A stretch of DNA of 64,000 bases. It comes from Pleurocapsa sp. PCC 7327. GTDB taxonomy: Bacteria > Cyanobacteriota > Cyanobacteriia > Cyanobacteriales > Microcystaceae. Both the position numbers and the translations under genes were made by a program. Below, in pieces: positions 52,328 to 62,499 of the stretch (positions are counted from its first letter, which is position 1; each line of letters starts with the position of its first letter). Below the pieces are notes generated by a model. It was given only the letters and a program-made list of their open reading frames with translations. It had not been told where the DNA came from and did not search any database. The stretch covers positions 4,321,001 to 4,385,000 of the forward strand of contig NC_019689.1 in assembly GCF_000317025.1 (NCBI RefSeq), in the 5' to 3' direction.

Positions 52328-52768
52328 TTATTGAATATTTTCCCAATCAGGGCAATTTCGATCGTCCCAACCGTAAGGATGCATTCCACAGACAAGTAAA
52401 TTTTCTCCGTATACTCGACCATGATAGTGGCGACACCCGATACATGCAGGGTGAGTTTCTAAAGAAGGTTCTATTTTGGGATTGAATGTTAATCCGAACT
52501 CTTCTAAACTTTCTTGGAAAATCCAATCCTCATCCTCGTTAAAAAGCGAGTCTAATCTTTCTGAGAAAAGAAACTCGTTTTCAAAATCGATTGCCACTTC
52601 TAAAAAATCCTGACAATTTTGCAAAAACTGCACTAAGTTGCTTTCTATCTCGTTTTTGACTTGTTCGGCAACATCGATCGTTTCCTGACTAACATCTTGG
52701 AAAAATCGGTCGATGGCATCTGCTGTACTCTCCAGCATTTCCCAAACATCTTTTTGCCAGTCTTCCAT
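52328..52768 (-). CDS. Unknown protein with a C-terminal cysteine motif
   Basis: A 146-aa protein. The N-terminal 90 residues are acidic and helical (WQKDVWEMLESTADAIDRFF). The C-terminal 45 contain CIGCRHYHGRVYG, LLVCGMHPYGW and DRNCPDWE, a four-Cys, two-His pattern that could hold zinc or an iron-sulfur centre. I use the ATG at 52768, which has AGGGA 7 bases upstream. No signal or membrane segment. It appears to be a cyanobacterial family of unknown role. The phasin-like gene lies upstream on the same strand. Confidence 0.7.
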   Translation of the reverse strand: MEDWQKDVWEMLESTADAIDRFFQDVSQETIDVAEQVKNEIESNLVQFLQNCQDFLEVAIDFENEFLFSERLDSLFNEDEDWIFQESLEEFGLTFNPKIEPSLETHPACIGCRHYHGRVYGENLLVCGMHPYGWDDRNCPDWENIQ

Positions 52769-52865
52769 GGACAATCCCTGAATAAAAAATTAAACACTTC
52801 AGAGGTGAGAGAGAAACTTTTCTTACTCAAAAACTATCGAATCTAAGCGGGCAAAATTGAGAAAC

Positions 52866-53246
52866 TTAGCCATCGCGCCTAAGCTTGCTCAGTTCCTCTT
52901 GAAGGGATTGCACCTGTCGGCGTAAAGAATCTAGATCTTCTGTTTCAGATTGTTGCGATTCCTCATCTTCGACAACAATTTCGATCGGACGAGGTTCTCT
53001 AGACTTAGATTCAGATCTTTCTGACTCACGGATGGATTGTTGCTGTTGAGCTTGTTTAATCATGTCATCAACGTATTTGCGTGCCTCTTCTGTGGTCATC
53101 TCACCTCGCTCCACCATCTCGTCTGCGAGCTTTTGAGCTTGAGTCTTTAGCTCAGCTAAAGTACTGCCTGCTTTTTCAGCAGTGTAGGAAGCGAGTCCTA
53201 CCCCCAGATAAAATGCTTTTTGAACGATGTCTCCAAGACCAGCCAT
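52866..53246 (-). CDS. Phasin-like helical protein
   Basis: A 126-aa protein. Residues 1-75 form amphipathic helices resembling the phasin/PhaF-like group: LGDIVQKAFYLGVGLASYTA, EKAGSTLAELKTQAQKLADE and MTTEEARKYVDDMIKQAQQ. The remainder is acidic and then coiled-coil (LRRQVQSLQEELSKLRRDG). Phasins coat polyhydroxyalkanoate granules, though many cyanobacterial members are uncharacterised and may do something else. No PHA synthesis gene is in the window. Start ATG 53246. It diverges from gcvH by 155 bp. Confidence 0.65.
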   Translation of the reverse strand: MAGLGDIVQKAFYLGVGLASYTAEKAGSTLAELKTQAQKLADEMVERGEMTTEEARKYVDDMIKQAQQQQSIRESERSESKSREPRPIEIVVEDEESQQSETEDLDSLRRQVQSLQEELSKLRRDG

Positions 53247-53401
53247 AAATAAAATTCAACTATAAACTTGATAAGTCCTTACACTTCTAAGGATAAGAGA
53301 CAAAAAAGGAAAGTGACTACCCAAGCGAGGAAAACAAAATCTAATAACTGATAGCAAAGACGTTGTAAACTAAGCTTTGCTGCGGATTTAGAGGATAGAA
53401 A

Positions 53402-53797
53402 ATGGAACTAGAATATCCAGACGATCTCAGATATCTCGACTCCCATGAATACGTTCGTCTAGAAGGCGAAATCGCTACCATTGGCATCAGTGCCTTTGCC
53501 ATCGATCAACTCGGCGATATCGTCCTTCTAGAATTGCCAGAAGTTGGCGAGACGCTAAAAATTGGCGAAAGCTTCGGTACGATTGAATCAGTTAAAGCTG
53601 TTGAGGATTTATATCCTCCCGTCTCCGGTACGGTAATCGAACGAAACGACGCTATGGTTCAATCGCCAGAACTCATTGCTGACGATCCTTATGGCGAAGG
53701 ATGGTTATTAAAAGTTCGAGTAACCGATCCCGACACTGCACTTGCCCACACGCTATCTGCGGACGAGTATCGATCGCACGTCGAAGGCGAATCTTAA
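53402..53797 (+). CDS. gcvH: Glycine cleavage system H protein
   Basis: A 131-aa lipoyl carrier of the glycine cleavage complex, which handles glycine from photorespiration. The lipoyl-accepting lysine is Lys65 in [19 protein letters not shown]. The N-terminal [19 protein letters not shown] and [15 protein letters not shown] segments are typical. The lipoyl domain spans almost the whole protein. It starts with ATG at 53402. gcvP follows after 121 bp, which holds a short piece of the dispersed repeat (TATAGCAATTCG). gcvT is not in the window. Confidence 0.97.
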   Translation: MELEYPDDLRYLDSHEYVRLEGEIATIGISAFAIDQLGDIVLLELPEVGETLKIGESFGTIESVKAVEDLYPPVSGTVIERNDAMVQSPELIADDPYGEGWLLKVRVTDPDTALAHTLSADEYRSHVEGES

Positions 53798-53918
53798 TCG
53801 AGATTTGGCTACAAAAGTTGGAAGTTGTTTTCAAGGGTTTGTTACAAAATAATAAAGAGGTAGCGCTAGGATCTATCCTGGCAACACCCGACAACCCTTA
53901 TAGCAATTCGTCCTAGAT

Positions 53919-56882
53919 ATGCCTAATTTGGAGATCGCAGTCGATCGACAGACAAATCAACGACAACAACCTTTATCACCAGAAACTTCGTTAGCGCCTA
54001 CCGATTCATTTGTCAAACGGCACATTGGTCCGAGTCCGAATGAAATCGAGCAAATGCTCGAAGTCTTGGGATTTTCCTCCCTAGAGCAGCTCGTCGAAAA
54101 AACCGTCCCCGCAGCGATTCGACTCGCTCAACCCCTGCAATTACCAGAGGCACAAAGCGAATACGCGGCTTTGGCGCAGTTGAAGTCCATTGCCTCCAAA
54201 AACGAGATTTTCCGCTCGTATATCGGCATGGGGTACTATGACTGCATCACTCCATCCGTCATCGAGCGCAATATTCTAGAAAATCCCGGTTGGTATACCG
54301 CTTACACCCCTTATCAAGCAGAAATTGCCCAGGGACGGTTAGAAGCTCTGCTGAATTTCCAAACCATGATTATCGAACTGACAGGTTTGGAAATTGCTAA
54401 TGCCTCTTTGCTCGATGAAGGGACAGCCGCCGCCGAAGCGATGAGCATGAGCTATGGGTTGTCAAAAAAGGGGGCAAATGCCTTTTTCGTCTCTAGTAGC
54501 TGCCATCCCCAAACTATCGAAGTTGTCAAAACTCGCGCTAACCCTCTAGGCATTGAGGTTATTGTCGGAGACCATCGCCTGTTTAACTTCGAGAGACCCG
54601 TCTTTGGCGTACTCCTCCAGTATCCAGCTACCGATGGCACTATTTATAACTATCGCGAATTTATTAATAAGGCGCACGAAGCTGGCGCTTTAGTCACGGT
54701 AGCTGCCGATCTTCTCAGTCTAGCGCTACTGACTCCTCCTGGCGAATTTGGGGCAGACATTGCCGTCGGAAACACGCAACGCTTTGGCGTGCCGTTAGGA
54801 TATGGCGGTCCTCATGCCGCTTACTTCGCGACCAAAGAGGAATATAAACGTCAGATTCCAGGGCGTATCGTTGGGGTTTCCAAAGATGCGCAGGGCAAGC
54901 CAGCTTTGCGATTAGCACTGCAAACGCGGGAACAGCACATTCGTCGGGATAAAGCTACCAGTAATATTTGTACCGCCCAAGTCCTATTGGCAGTCATAGC
55001 TTCTATGTATGCCGTCTATCACGGTTCTGAAGGGATTAGAAAGATTGCCCAACGAGTCCATCGGTTGGCGGTCATCCTAGCAGAAGGGTTAAAGCGTCTC
55101 GACTACAAGATCGAATCAGAACCGTTCTTCGATACCTTACGAGTTGGCGTAGGCGACGGTAAGGCAAGAACGATTATTAAGGCGGCAGAAGCTCGTCGGA
55201 TTAATCTACGCTACTTCGATGAAGACTCAATCGGCATTAGCCTAGATGAAACTACGACGGCACCAGATTTAATCGATCTATGGCAGATTTTCGCACACAA
55301 GGAAGCGTTGCCCTTCTCGCTAGAAGAATTGCTGCAAGAGGCAGAATTTGAATTTCCGGCAACTTTTACCCGGACTAGCAGCTATCTGACCGATCCCGTT
55401 TTTAATCGCTATCATTCGGAGACAGAATTGCTGCGTTACTTGCATCGTCTAGAAAGCAAGGATTTGGCTCTCAATACGTCGATGATCCCCTTGGGTTCAT
55501 GTACGATGAAGCTGAATGCGACGGCTGAGATGATGCCCGTAACTTGGGCGGAATTTGGCAAGCTGCATCCTTTTGTGCCGCTAACGCAAACCGAAGGCTA
55601 TCAAATCCTCTTCCAACAGTTGGAAAGCTGGCTGGCTGAAATTACTGGCTTTGATGGGATTTCTCTGCAACCGAATGCGGGATCTCAAGGAGAGTATGCG
55701 GGACTACAAGTCATTCGCAAGTATCACCAAACCAGAGGGGAGGGACATCGCAATATTTGCTTGATTCCCGAATCTGCCCACGGAACCAATCCGGCTAGTG
55801 CGGTGATGTGCGGGATGCAAGTAGTAGCGGTAAACTGCGATCGCGATGGGAATATCGATCTCGACGACCTCAAGGCTAAAGCCGACAAGTATCGCGATAA
55901 TCTCGCCGCCTTGATGGTCACATATCCCTCTACCCACGGCGTATTTGAGGAAGGGATTGTCGAAATCTGCGAGATCGTCCACCGTCACGGCGGACAAGTG
56001 TACATGGATGGGGCAAATATGAATGCCCAAGTTGGACTGTGCCGTCCTGCGGATTTTGGTGCCGATGTCTGTCACCTCAATTTGCACAAAACCTTCTGCA
56101 TTCCCCACGGCGGCGGCGGTCCCGGCATGGGTCCGATTGGCGTAAAGGCTCATCTCGTCCCCTTCTTACCCGAAATCTCTGTCGGAACGAACGGTTATCT
56201 GTTTGAAAACAACAGCAATGACAAGCCTAAACAATCGATTGGCGCGATTTCTGCTGCTCCTTGGGGAAGTTCGAGCATTCTGACGATTTCCTGGATGTAT
56301 ATCGCCATGATGGGGCCGCAAGGACTGACAGAAGCGACCAAGGTGGCGATTCTCAATGCTAACTATATCGCCCATCGTCTCGCATCTTACTACCCCGTCC
56401 TGTTTAAAGGCAAGGAGGGGACAGTCGCCCACGAATGCGTAATCGATTTGCGCCCCCTCAAGAAACAGGCAGGCATTCAGGTGGAAGATGTCGCTAAGCG
56501 ATTAATGGACTATGGCTTCCATGCACCTACCGTTTCTTGGCCCGTACCGGGAACGATGATGGTAGAACCGACAGAGAGCGAGTCTAAGGATGAATTAGAC
56601 CGCTTCTGCGATGCGATGATTGCCATTTATCAGGAAGTCGAAGCCATTGCCCAGGGCAAGATCGATCCCGAAAATAATCCCCTCAAAAATGCGCCCCATA
56701 CGGCAGAAGTGCTGATTGCAGGAGAATGGAATTGTCCCTACTCCCGCGAACAAGCCGCTTATCCCGCACCTTGGACAAAAGAATACAAATTCTGGCCCCC
56801 TGTAGGACGAATCGATAATGCCTATGGAGACAGAAATTTAGTTTGTTCTTGTGAGGGTATGGAGGCATACAAGGAAGGGTAA
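53919..56882 (+). CDS. gcvP: Glycine dehydrogenase (decarboxylating), P protein
   Basis: A 987-aa single-chain P protein that decarboxylates glycine with PLP and passes the aminomethyl group to GcvH. Both halves of the fused form are present. The catalytic-half PLP lysine lies in [20 protein letters not shown] (about residue 724). The N-terminal [17 protein letters not shown] is a signature. The ATG at 53919 gives a slightly longer N-terminus (about 25 residues) than many. It forms an operon-like pair with gcvH. A hairpin at 56892 follows. Confident. Confidence 0.97.
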   Translation: MPNLEIAVDRQTNQRQQPLSPETSLAPTDSFVKRHIGPSPNEIEQMLEVLGFSSLEQLVEKTVPAAIRLAQPLQLPEAQSEYAALAQLKSIASKNEIFRSYIGMGYYDCITPSVIERNILENPGWYTAYTPYQAEIAQGRLEALLNFQTMIIELTGLEIANASLLDEGTAAAEAMSMSYGLSKKGANAFFVSSSCHPQTIEVVKTRANPLGIEVIVGDHRLFNFERPVFGVLLQYPATDGTIYNYREFINKAHEAGALVTVAADLLSLALLTPPGEFGADIAVGNTQRFGVPLGYGGPHAAYFATKEEYKRQIPGRIVGVSKDAQGKPALRLALQTREQHIRRDKATSNICTAQVLLAVIASMYAVYHGSEGIRKIAQRVHRLAVILAEGLKRLDYKIESEPFFDTLRVGVGDGKARTIIKAAEARRINLRYFDEDSIGISLDETTTAPDLIDLWQIFAHKEALPFSLEELLQEAEFEFPATFTRTSSYLTDPVFNRYHSETELLRYLHRLESKDLALNTSMIPLGSCTMKLNATAEMMPVTWAEFGKLHPFVPLTQTEGYQILFQQLESWLAEITGFDGISLQPNAGSQGEYAGLQVIRKYHQTRGEGHRNICLIPESAHGTNPASAVMCGMQVVAVNCDRDGNIDLDDLKAKADKYRDNLAALMVTYPSTHGVFEEGIVEICEIVHRHGGQVYMDGANMNAQVGLCRPADFGADVCHLNLHKTFCIPHGGGGPGMGPIGVKAHLVPFLPEISVGTNGYLFENNSNDKPKQSIGAISAAPWGSSSILTISWMYIAMMGPQGLTEATKVAILNANYIAHRLASYYPVLFKGKEGTVAHECVIDLRPLKKQAGIQVEDVAKRLMDYGFHAPTVSWPVPGTMMVEPTESESKDELDRFCDAMIAIYQEVEAIAQGKIDPENNPLKNAPHTAEVLIAGEWNCPYSREQAAYPAPWTKEYKFWPPVGRIDNAYGDRNLVCSCEGMEAYKEG

Positions 56883-56891
56883 AAATTGAAT

Positions 56892-56913
56892 GGGTGGGCA
56901 ATGCCCCACCCAA
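56892..56913 (+). terminator. Hairpin after gcvP
   Basis: TGGGTGGG pairs perfectly with CCCACCCA around CAATGC, 10 bp after the stop codon. A strong GC stem without a U-run. It could stop or protect the transcript. Confidence 0.5.
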
Positions 56914-56981
56914 TTAGCTAGAAAAAATTAACCCAATTTATCATTGCAATCATTACTGGTCGCAGGGATATACTTGGCGAG

Positions 56982-57839
56982 CTATCTGTTGCCGGATTTT
57001 AGAGAATCGGTATTACTGACAATTCCCGACCATTGAACTTTCTTTGCTTTGGTTCGACGATAGGAAAAGAAATATTCTGGGTGCTGATAAGTACACTGAG
57101 GCGCGATCGCGATCTGTTCGGGACGAATACCCAGTTCGATTAGCTGAAGATAATTGACTCTGCGCACGTCTAAACGCACTCGACCTGGATGGGGATCGTC
57201 GAGTATGGGCGGATCGGGAATGCTCTTGAGAGCCGCTAAAATTGCCTCTGGGGTATCGGCAAGCTCTTTTGAAATCAAACTTGTTCCCACCTCGGCGGCA
57301 ACCTGTTCTGAGACTTGGTAAACCACACCCGCGATCGCCGGTCCGAGAGCAATGCGGAGGTTTTCTAGAGCGCTTCCATATTCGACAAAACGAGCGATCG
57401 CTTCTGGCACGATCCGCTGTGCCGTTCCCCGCCAACCCGCATGAATTGCCGATACCATACCCGTCTGTCCGTCGCCAATAAGCACTGGCGTACAGTCTGC
57501 GCTCGCCACCCAAATGGCTTGCTGGAGACGATCGCTTAAGATTCCATCGGCAGGAGGAAATCTATTTTCTGAATCTTCTAATTTTTGTTCCCGAATTTCC
57601 TGTTCGATTTCTCCCGCCGTTAGCACCCGGTTTCCGTGAACTTGCTTAACTCGATATACTTTGGCATCGGGGTTTAAGACTTCTGCTAATGTTTCTGGCG
57701 CACTGGGATAAAATTGTTGGGTAAAAAATCCATGCTGCCAGTCTCGTAATAAACTACAGGTTAAATAAGGCAAACCGTTCCAATTTTGCCACTGCCAAGT
57801 AGGTGCCTGGGTTTGAGTTTCAGGAATTGCCGATACCAC
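56982..57839 (-). CDS. pgeF: Peptidoglycan editing factor PgeF (laccase-domain, YfiH type)
   Basis: A 285-aa protein of the YfiH/DUF152 family. Signatures are VHGNRVLTAGE, WVASADCTPVLIGD and SAIHAGWRGTAQRIVPEA, which supply the His/Cys metal site. Members remove mis-incorporated L-Ser-containing muropeptides, or act as purine-nucleoside-type enzymes in some organisms. The start is GTG at 57839, with GAGG 8 bases upstream. The N-terminal QTQAPTWQWQNWNGLPYL suits a cytoplasmic protein. It converges with gcvP. Confidence 0.9.
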   Translation of the reverse strand: MVSAIPETQTQAPTWQWQNWNGLPYLTCSLLRDWQHGFFTQQFYPSAPETLAEVLNPDAKVYRVKQVHGNRVLTAGEIEQEIREQKLEDSENRFPPADGILSDRLQQAIWVASADCTPVLIGDGQTGMVSAIHAGWRGTAQRIVPEAIARFVEYGSALENLRIALGPAIAGVVYQVSEQVAAEVGTSLISKELADTPEAILAALKSIPDPPILDDPHPGRVRLDVRRVNYLQLIELGIRPEQIAIAPQCTYQHPEYFFSYRRTKAKKVQWSGIVSNTDSLKSGNR

Positions 57840-58006
57840 AATGTCAACCTCAAGTGTTGCTCAGATCTTATCTATCCTAGTCTAAACTCACACTCGTTGC
57901 TTTCGTGGCAAAATTTGGGAGATGCTCGATGTTTCCTCTCTCTTGCTTGCCTTACGGTAAATATAACAAATCAGACAAAACTGCGTCGCGTTAACAATAA
58001 CAAAAT

Positions 58007-58062
58007 CGGGTTTATAGTCGAGCTAGAACTCTCTGAGAGTCTTCTTTGCCGCTACAAACCCG
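58007..58062 (-). terminator. Long hairpin downstream of the Nif11-like gene
   Basis: On the minus strand CGGGTTTGTAG pairs with CTATAAACCCG, enclosing a second stem ACTCTC-A-GAGAGT, then ATTTTG. It could be a terminator for the gene at 58095, but the loop is large. Confidence 0.45.
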
Positions 58063-58094
58063 AAACGTTTCTCTAATACAATAAAAGATTAAGT

Positions 58095-58316
58095 TTATTT
58101 CCACCAAATATCCCGTTTGGCTGGATTTCCCGTCCGCTCGAATGAATCGCCAGTTTCTTTCAAAATGGCATCGAGTTCTTCAACGGTAAACACAAAACCA
58201 TCGGCTACTGCTTGTGCTACAAATTCCTCCTTAGTTTTGATGGCATCATATTTGGCTTGTATATTCTTGTCTTGTCCGCCTGCTTCGAGAAGGGCTACGA
58301 CATTTTTTTTAGACAT
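58095..58316 (-). CDS. Nif11-like family protein, standalone
   Basis: A 73-aa protein of the Nif11 type: KKNVVALLEAGGQDKNIQAK, then TKEEFVAQAVADGFVFTVEE and LDAILKETG. Nif11 domains serve as leader peptides for modified natural products (lanthipeptides, proteusins) and also occur as standalone proteins. Here no GG cleavage motif or cysteine-rich core follows. The tail is GNPAKRDIWWK. No modification enzyme is nearby, so it is more likely the standalone kind. Start ATG 58316, with AGGA 7 bases upstream. Confidence 0.8.
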   Translation of the reverse strand: MSKKNVVALLEAGGQDKNIQAKYDAIKTKEEFVAQAVADGFVFTVEELDAILKETGDSFERTGNPAKRDIWWK

Positions 58317-58582
58317 TGTTCTGTCCTAATGTTGTCTTCTTCTTTAAGAATAAGAGAATCTTCAATTTGGCAAATGAATTCATTTTGACAAATCGAAGAT
58401 CTTTAATGAAATTTTAATTATTTTTTTTAGATTACTAACTAGAATTAAGAAAAAAATTGATAAAAAAAGAATAAAAGTTTCAATCAGTTACATATCTTTA
58501 GATAGATAAGTCGGGGATTCAGTCTCCTACAATCGTATGTAGAGTGACTATTAGCGACGCTATTATCTACAACGAATGAATT

Positions 58583-59485
58583 ATGACAGCCTTATCAAAA
58601 TCTTCCCCTACATCCGCTAATGCTATCGGCGGTACGGTGCAGCAATATTCTTGGAACTGGCAAGTACAGCCAGTAACGGTTGTTTATGAAACTCTCGGTC
58701 AGGGAATGCCAGTCCTGCTACTTCCTGCCTTTAGCACGGTTTCCACGCGCACGGAAATGGCAGAAATTGCGCGATCGCTGGCTTCCCAGTTTCAAGTTGT
58801 CGCCCTCGATTGGTTGGGATTCGGTCAATCGGATCGCCCGCCTTTAGATTATCAACCAAGCCTTTACCACAAATTGCTACAAGATTTTGTACGCTCCGTC
58901 TTCAGCACGCCCGTTATCGTCGTCTCGGCAGGTCATGCGGCGGGCTACGCCCTACAACTGGCAAAAGAACGCCCCGAAACGATATCCAAATTGATTTTAG
59001 TAGCTCCGACTTGGCGAGGTCCTTTGCGGGCGATGGGAGTGCCCAAGGCGATCGCGGGAGGGGTCAGACAATTAGTGCGATCGCCAATTCTGGGAGAAAT
59101 TCTCTACCAACTCAACACGACCCCATCATTTCTCCATTTCATGTACAGTCAGCACGTTTATGTCGATTCGACTCGCCTCACCCCGGAATTCATCGCCGAG
59201 AAACGAAAAATTACTCAACAACCGGGCGCTCGATTTGCTCCGGCAGCGTTTGTTACCGGGGCGATCGATCCGGTTGAAACTCGCTCGGAGTTCCTAGCTG
59301 ATATCCAATCGCTATCCATTCCCATTTTGCTAATTCTGGCAGAACAAGCGCCTCCCGTCTCGAAAGGAGAAATGGAAGCGATCGCGCGCCTCTCCAACGT
59401 TCGGACAGTCCGGCTCCCGGGTACTTTAGGCATTCACGAAGAAAATGCAGCCAGCGTTGCTCAAGCGATCCTGAGTTTTGTTTAG
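58583..59485 (+). CDS. Alpha/beta-hydrolase-fold protein lacking the nucleophilic serine
   Basis: A 300-aa protein with a clear alpha/beta-hydrolase fold: VLLLPAFSTVSTRTEMAEIA, then VVALDWLGFGQSDRPP and FVTGAIDPVE. The nucleophile elbow, normally G-x-S-x-G, reads AGHAAGYALQ, with Ala in place of Ser. The late His is present (LGIHEENAA). It should therefore not act by the usual serine mechanism, and may be a binding protein. Its other blocks look sound, so it is not simply decayed. No signal is seen. Start ATG 58583. Neighbours give no hint. Confidence 0.82.
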   Translation: MTALSKSSPTSANAIGGTVQQYSWNWQVQPVTVVYETLGQGMPVLLLPAFSTVSTRTEMAEIARSLASQFQVVALDWLGFGQSDRPPLDYQPSLYHKLLQDFVRSVFSTPVIVVSAGHAAGYALQLAKERPETISKLILVAPTWRGPLRAMGVPKAIAGGVRQLVRSPILGEILYQLNTTPSFLHFMYSQHVYVDSTRLTPEFIAEKRKITQQPGARFAPAAFVTGAIDPVETRSEFLADIQSLSIPILLILAEQAPPVSKGEMEAIARLSNVRTVRLPGTLGIHEENAASVAQAILSFV

Positions 59486-59501
59486 GGTGAGTGGGAAATT
59501 T

Positions 59502-60977
59502 TTACTGCAACTTACAGAATCGGCGTTCGCGATCGAATTCAGGCTCTATCGAGGGAAAGGCAAAATGACTGACGGAATTCACTTGCGGCAATGCGGCACG
59601 GATTCCTTGCATTTGCTCTTCCAGGGAAGGACGGTTATTGTAGCTTCTCCCCCAGAAACCTGCCAGCACCGGAGCGACTTGAGTTTGAGAAGGAGCCATA
59701 CTCCGCACTCGTTTCACTTGCTCGACAATACAATTGGCATTACCGCAAATCGCATAGGACATGGGGTGCCACTCCATAGATGCGGGAAATTGGTCCCACG
59801 CCTGCAAGCGAGAGTCATATCCGCCTCGACCGACGACTCGGTTGCCCTCTGGGAAAAACACGGCTCCAGCGGGGATCCCTTGGCGTTCGACGTAGTAGGC
59901 AGCAAGAGAAACAAAATCAAGTACGCCTTGAGCAGCATGAGCGACGCTGAGCTGCCACAAATCCCAATTTAATTGCTGGACGCTCTCAGAAGACGAGGTA
60001 CGCCCTTGCCATGAAGGAGCGCCTTCATCGGGATACATTTTCTTGACAGCGGCGACATCGGTGGCAGAGATCCTGCCCCGATCTAAATAGCGCTCGATTA
60101 AAGCGCGACCTTTATTGTTTTGTGCTCGATTGTAGAGGGCTTGCCGAGAAGCTTCTCCGAAAATCCACAAGTCCTTGACATCGTTAGTCACCGATCGCTC
60201 TCCCGTTCCGCGCGGATAGCGCACGTAATCGAATAAAACGCCATCGGGTCGTCTTTTGAGAATTTCGACAAGAACCCGCGCGTAGTCTTCTTGTGCTTGG
60301 GGATGATAGGGATCGATAAAAGCTTGCGATTGGTCGTCAACTACGGTGATGCTAGTTTCGCCCTGACCGTTGCGGGCAAGGACGTTTTGGCGATCGCGAC
60401 GCTGAGCGTAAGCATAGCCAAAATTCATTGTAAACAACCAAGCGTAAACTTTTAGCCCCCTTGCTCGCCCTTTTTCAATCGTTTGTGCCAACAAATCGAC
60501 ATTTTCTGCGCCGCGTGCTTTGACTACGGGATCCCAAGGAGTCGGATTGCTAGCAGGGGGTAGCAAGACTTGACTGTCGCCAAAGGTTTCTACGTAAACG
60601 GCGTTGTAGCCTCGGTTGACGATACGGTCTAAGACGGCATCGATCGCGCCGGGACGCACGTCGCAGGGATAGAGCCGCAACCAAATTGCCTGTTCTTGGG
60701 GCCAAGTGTTAGCGCGGCACTGACGCAACCAATCGGCGTGTTTTTGCACGATCGCTTGGTACTCTTTTTGGGCATTGGCACTGCCTTTGAGAGAAGAGGC
60801 GAGGAGAGATTCCTTTTGAGCGATCGCGTCGGCAGAAAATTGACAGTATGCGGTTATTTGGGCGTGAAGGGGTCGAGCTAACCAGCAGCTACTACTAGCA
60901 ATGGGCACTGTCATCAGAGTGCTCAAGAAACGCTTAATCAATGATTTCCCGTTCGCGAATTTTTCTTTTGATGCCAC
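59502..60977 (-). CDS. Family 10-type glycosyl hydrolase-like protein (GHL10), exported
   Basis: A 491-aa protein with a signal-like N-terminus (hydrophobic about 16-38). The body is a TIM-barrel of the GHL10/DUF4015 type: IDAVLDRIVNRGYNAVYVET near 105-124, then ARGLKVYAWLFTMNFGYAYA, IDPYHPQAQEDY and GVLFDYVRYP. Family members are thought to act on envelope or extracellular glycans. Apparent start GTG 60977; a later ATG (MTVPIASS, residue 22) would shorten the signal. The catalytic residues are not well defined. It converges with the alpha/beta-hydrolase-like gene. Confidence 0.8.
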   Translation of the reverse strand: MASKEKFANGKSLIKRFLSTLMTVPIASSSCWLARPLHAQITAYCQFSADAIAQKESLLASSLKGSANAQKEYQAIVQKHADWLRQCRANTWPQEQAIWLRLYPCDVRPGAIDAVLDRIVNRGYNAVYVETFGDSQVLLPPASNPTPWDPVVKARGAENVDLLAQTIEKGRARGLKVYAWLFTMNFGYAYAQRRDRQNVLARNGQGETSITVVDDQSQAFIDPYHPQAQEDYARVLVEILKRRPDGVLFDYVRYPRGTGERSVTNDVKDLWIFGEASRQALYNRAQNNKGRALIERYLDRGRISATDVAAVKKMYPDEGAPSWQGRTSSSESVQQLNWDLWQLSVAHAAQGVLDFVSLAAYYVERQGIPAGAVFFPEGNRVVGRGGYDSRLQAWDQFPASMEWHPMSYAICGNANCIVEQVKRVRSMAPSQTQVAPVLAGFWGRSYNNRPSLEEQMQGIRAALPQVNSVSHFAFPSIEPEFDRERRFCKLQ

Positions 60978-61215
60978 TTTAAACTACATAGCTATTCGAT
61001 CTGGCGATTGTATAGTATTTTTACCATTTCAGCCAGTTGCTTGTGTCAACATTTTCCGTTACACTTTTGCCACCTTTATCGGTATTATTCCGGAAACGCT
61101 AATCCATAGTTGATTGGGGGTTAGTGGAAATCAAGTATTACAAGGCAGCGATCGCATTTCTTTTTTTTTATAGCTTTAACCTTTCTAGCACTTTTATCTT
61201 TAATGCAAATTTGTG

Positions 61216-62379
61216 TTAAGAAAAAACTGAGTTTATAATCTTTCCTGCCCTAACTGAAAAGATTTGAGAAGACTTGAGCCACTGAGCATCAAAAGAATTG
61301 AGATGAGTCGTAGTAATCAGAGTCTGGAAACGACCTTGAATTGCGTCGAGCAATTGGTTTTGACGATTGGGATCGAGTTCTGCTAAAACGTCATCCAAAA
61401 GTAACAAAGGCGATTCTCCGACTACTTCCTCAATCAGTTTTAACTCTGCCAGTTTCAAGGCAAGTACTAAAGTTCGTTGCTGTCCTTGAGAACCATAAGA
61501 TTTCGCTGGCGTTTGATTAATCATAAACTCCACTTCATCCCGATGGGGACCTACTACCGTCGTCCCTAATTGCTGTTCTGCAATTCGACGCTGTTCGATT
61601 TTTTCTAGAAAAGCTTGTTGCACGCTTGCTGCATTGTCCTCTATCCAAATAATATTGGGAACGTATTTAATCTCTAAAAGTTCGGTTTTACCGCTAATAT
61701 TCTCGTGCCAAGCTTGAGCGAGAGGAGCAAGTCTTTCTAGCACTCTAGCGCGTCGCCTCGTCACCCGCGAACCTATCTCCGCCAATTGCTTATCCCACAG
61801 TTCCAATTGCGAAAAATCGCGGTCAATTTTGGCTATTTGAGACTCTTGCGTTTGTGCAGCAGTTTCTTTTTGTCGAATGTCTTTTAAAAGCGCATTTCGC
61901 TGTCTGAGAACTTGGTAATACTGATGCAAAATATAAGCATAAATCGGCTCTAATTGAACTAGAAGGGAATCTAACCAATTGCGACGGCATTCTGGGGCAC
62001 CTCGTACCAACTCCAAATCTAGACTAGAAAACTGAACTGCGTTGAGAACGCCTAAAAAATCGAGCTGGCGGCGTAAAGGTTCTCCATCGCGTGTTAAGGT
62101 ACGCCGTCCCGAAGAACGCAACGTAATTGCTAGTTCGGACTGCCCATAATTGCGTTCTAGAGTAGCCAGAATTTGACCTACCATAGTACCTTCTAAAATC
62201 AAATCGCGATCGCGACTAGTTCGGTGGCTTTTTAAAGTTGACAGCAATTCTACTGCTTCGAGTAGATTAGACTTTCCCTGAGCATTATTTCCCACCAAAA
62301 TCGTCTTTTGGGCGTTAAATTCTACCTGCTGGTCTGCGTAGTTTCGGAATGCGCGCAGGTGTAGGCTTTTTAAATACAT
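61216..62379 (-). CDS. recF: DNA replication/repair protein RecF
   Basis: A 387-aa SMC-like ATPase of recombinational repair. It loads RecA at gaps with RecO and RecR. Walker A is LVGNNAQGKSNLLEAV near 30-45. The signature region is YGSQGQQRTLVLALKLAE and Walker B LLLLDDVLAELD lies near 330. The N-terminus LKSLHLRAFRNYADQ is typical. Length normal. The ATG at 62379 lies inside a perfect 22-bp tandem duplication that also copies the start codon out of frame. Confidence 0.96.
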   Translation of the reverse strand: MYLKSLHLRAFRNYADQQVEFNAQKTILVGNNAQGKSNLLEAVELLSTLKSHRTSRDRDLILEGTMVGQILATLERNYGQSELAITLRSSGRRTLTRDGEPLRRQLDFLGVLNAVQFSSLDLELVRGAPECRRNWLDSLLVQLEPIYAYILHQYYQVLRQRNALLKDIRQKETAAQTQESQIAKIDRDFSQLELWDKQLAEIGSRVTRRRARVLERLAPLAQAWHENISGKTELLEIKYVPNIIWIEDNAASVQQAFLEKIEQRRIAEQQLGTTVVGPHRDEVEFMINQTPAKSYGSQGQQRTLVLALKLAELKLIEEVVGESPLLLLDDVLAELDPNRQNQLLDAIQGRFQTLITTTHLNSFDAQWLKSSQIFSVRAGKIINSVFS

Positions 62380-62413
62380 TAAGGAATAATATTAAATACA
62401 TTAAGGAATAATA
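62370..62413. repeat. Perfect 22-bp tandem duplication at the recF start
   Basis: The unit TTAAATACATTAAGGAATAA plus TA occurs twice with no gap. Each copy holds a minus-strand ATG. The upstream one is out of frame with recF and could start a short competing ORF. Confidence 0.85.
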
Positions 62414-62499
62414 AGTTAAGATTGGTCGATCGCGTGTAATCTAGATTTTATCTTAGGTAGATATGGCTCAAAATCTTGCCTCAATTCTGGGAGTTATGA

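Noticed and set aside
53247..53401. A glycine riboswitch upstream of gcvH
   Set aside because: No tandem aptamer-like conserved segments were seen in this 155-bp gap.
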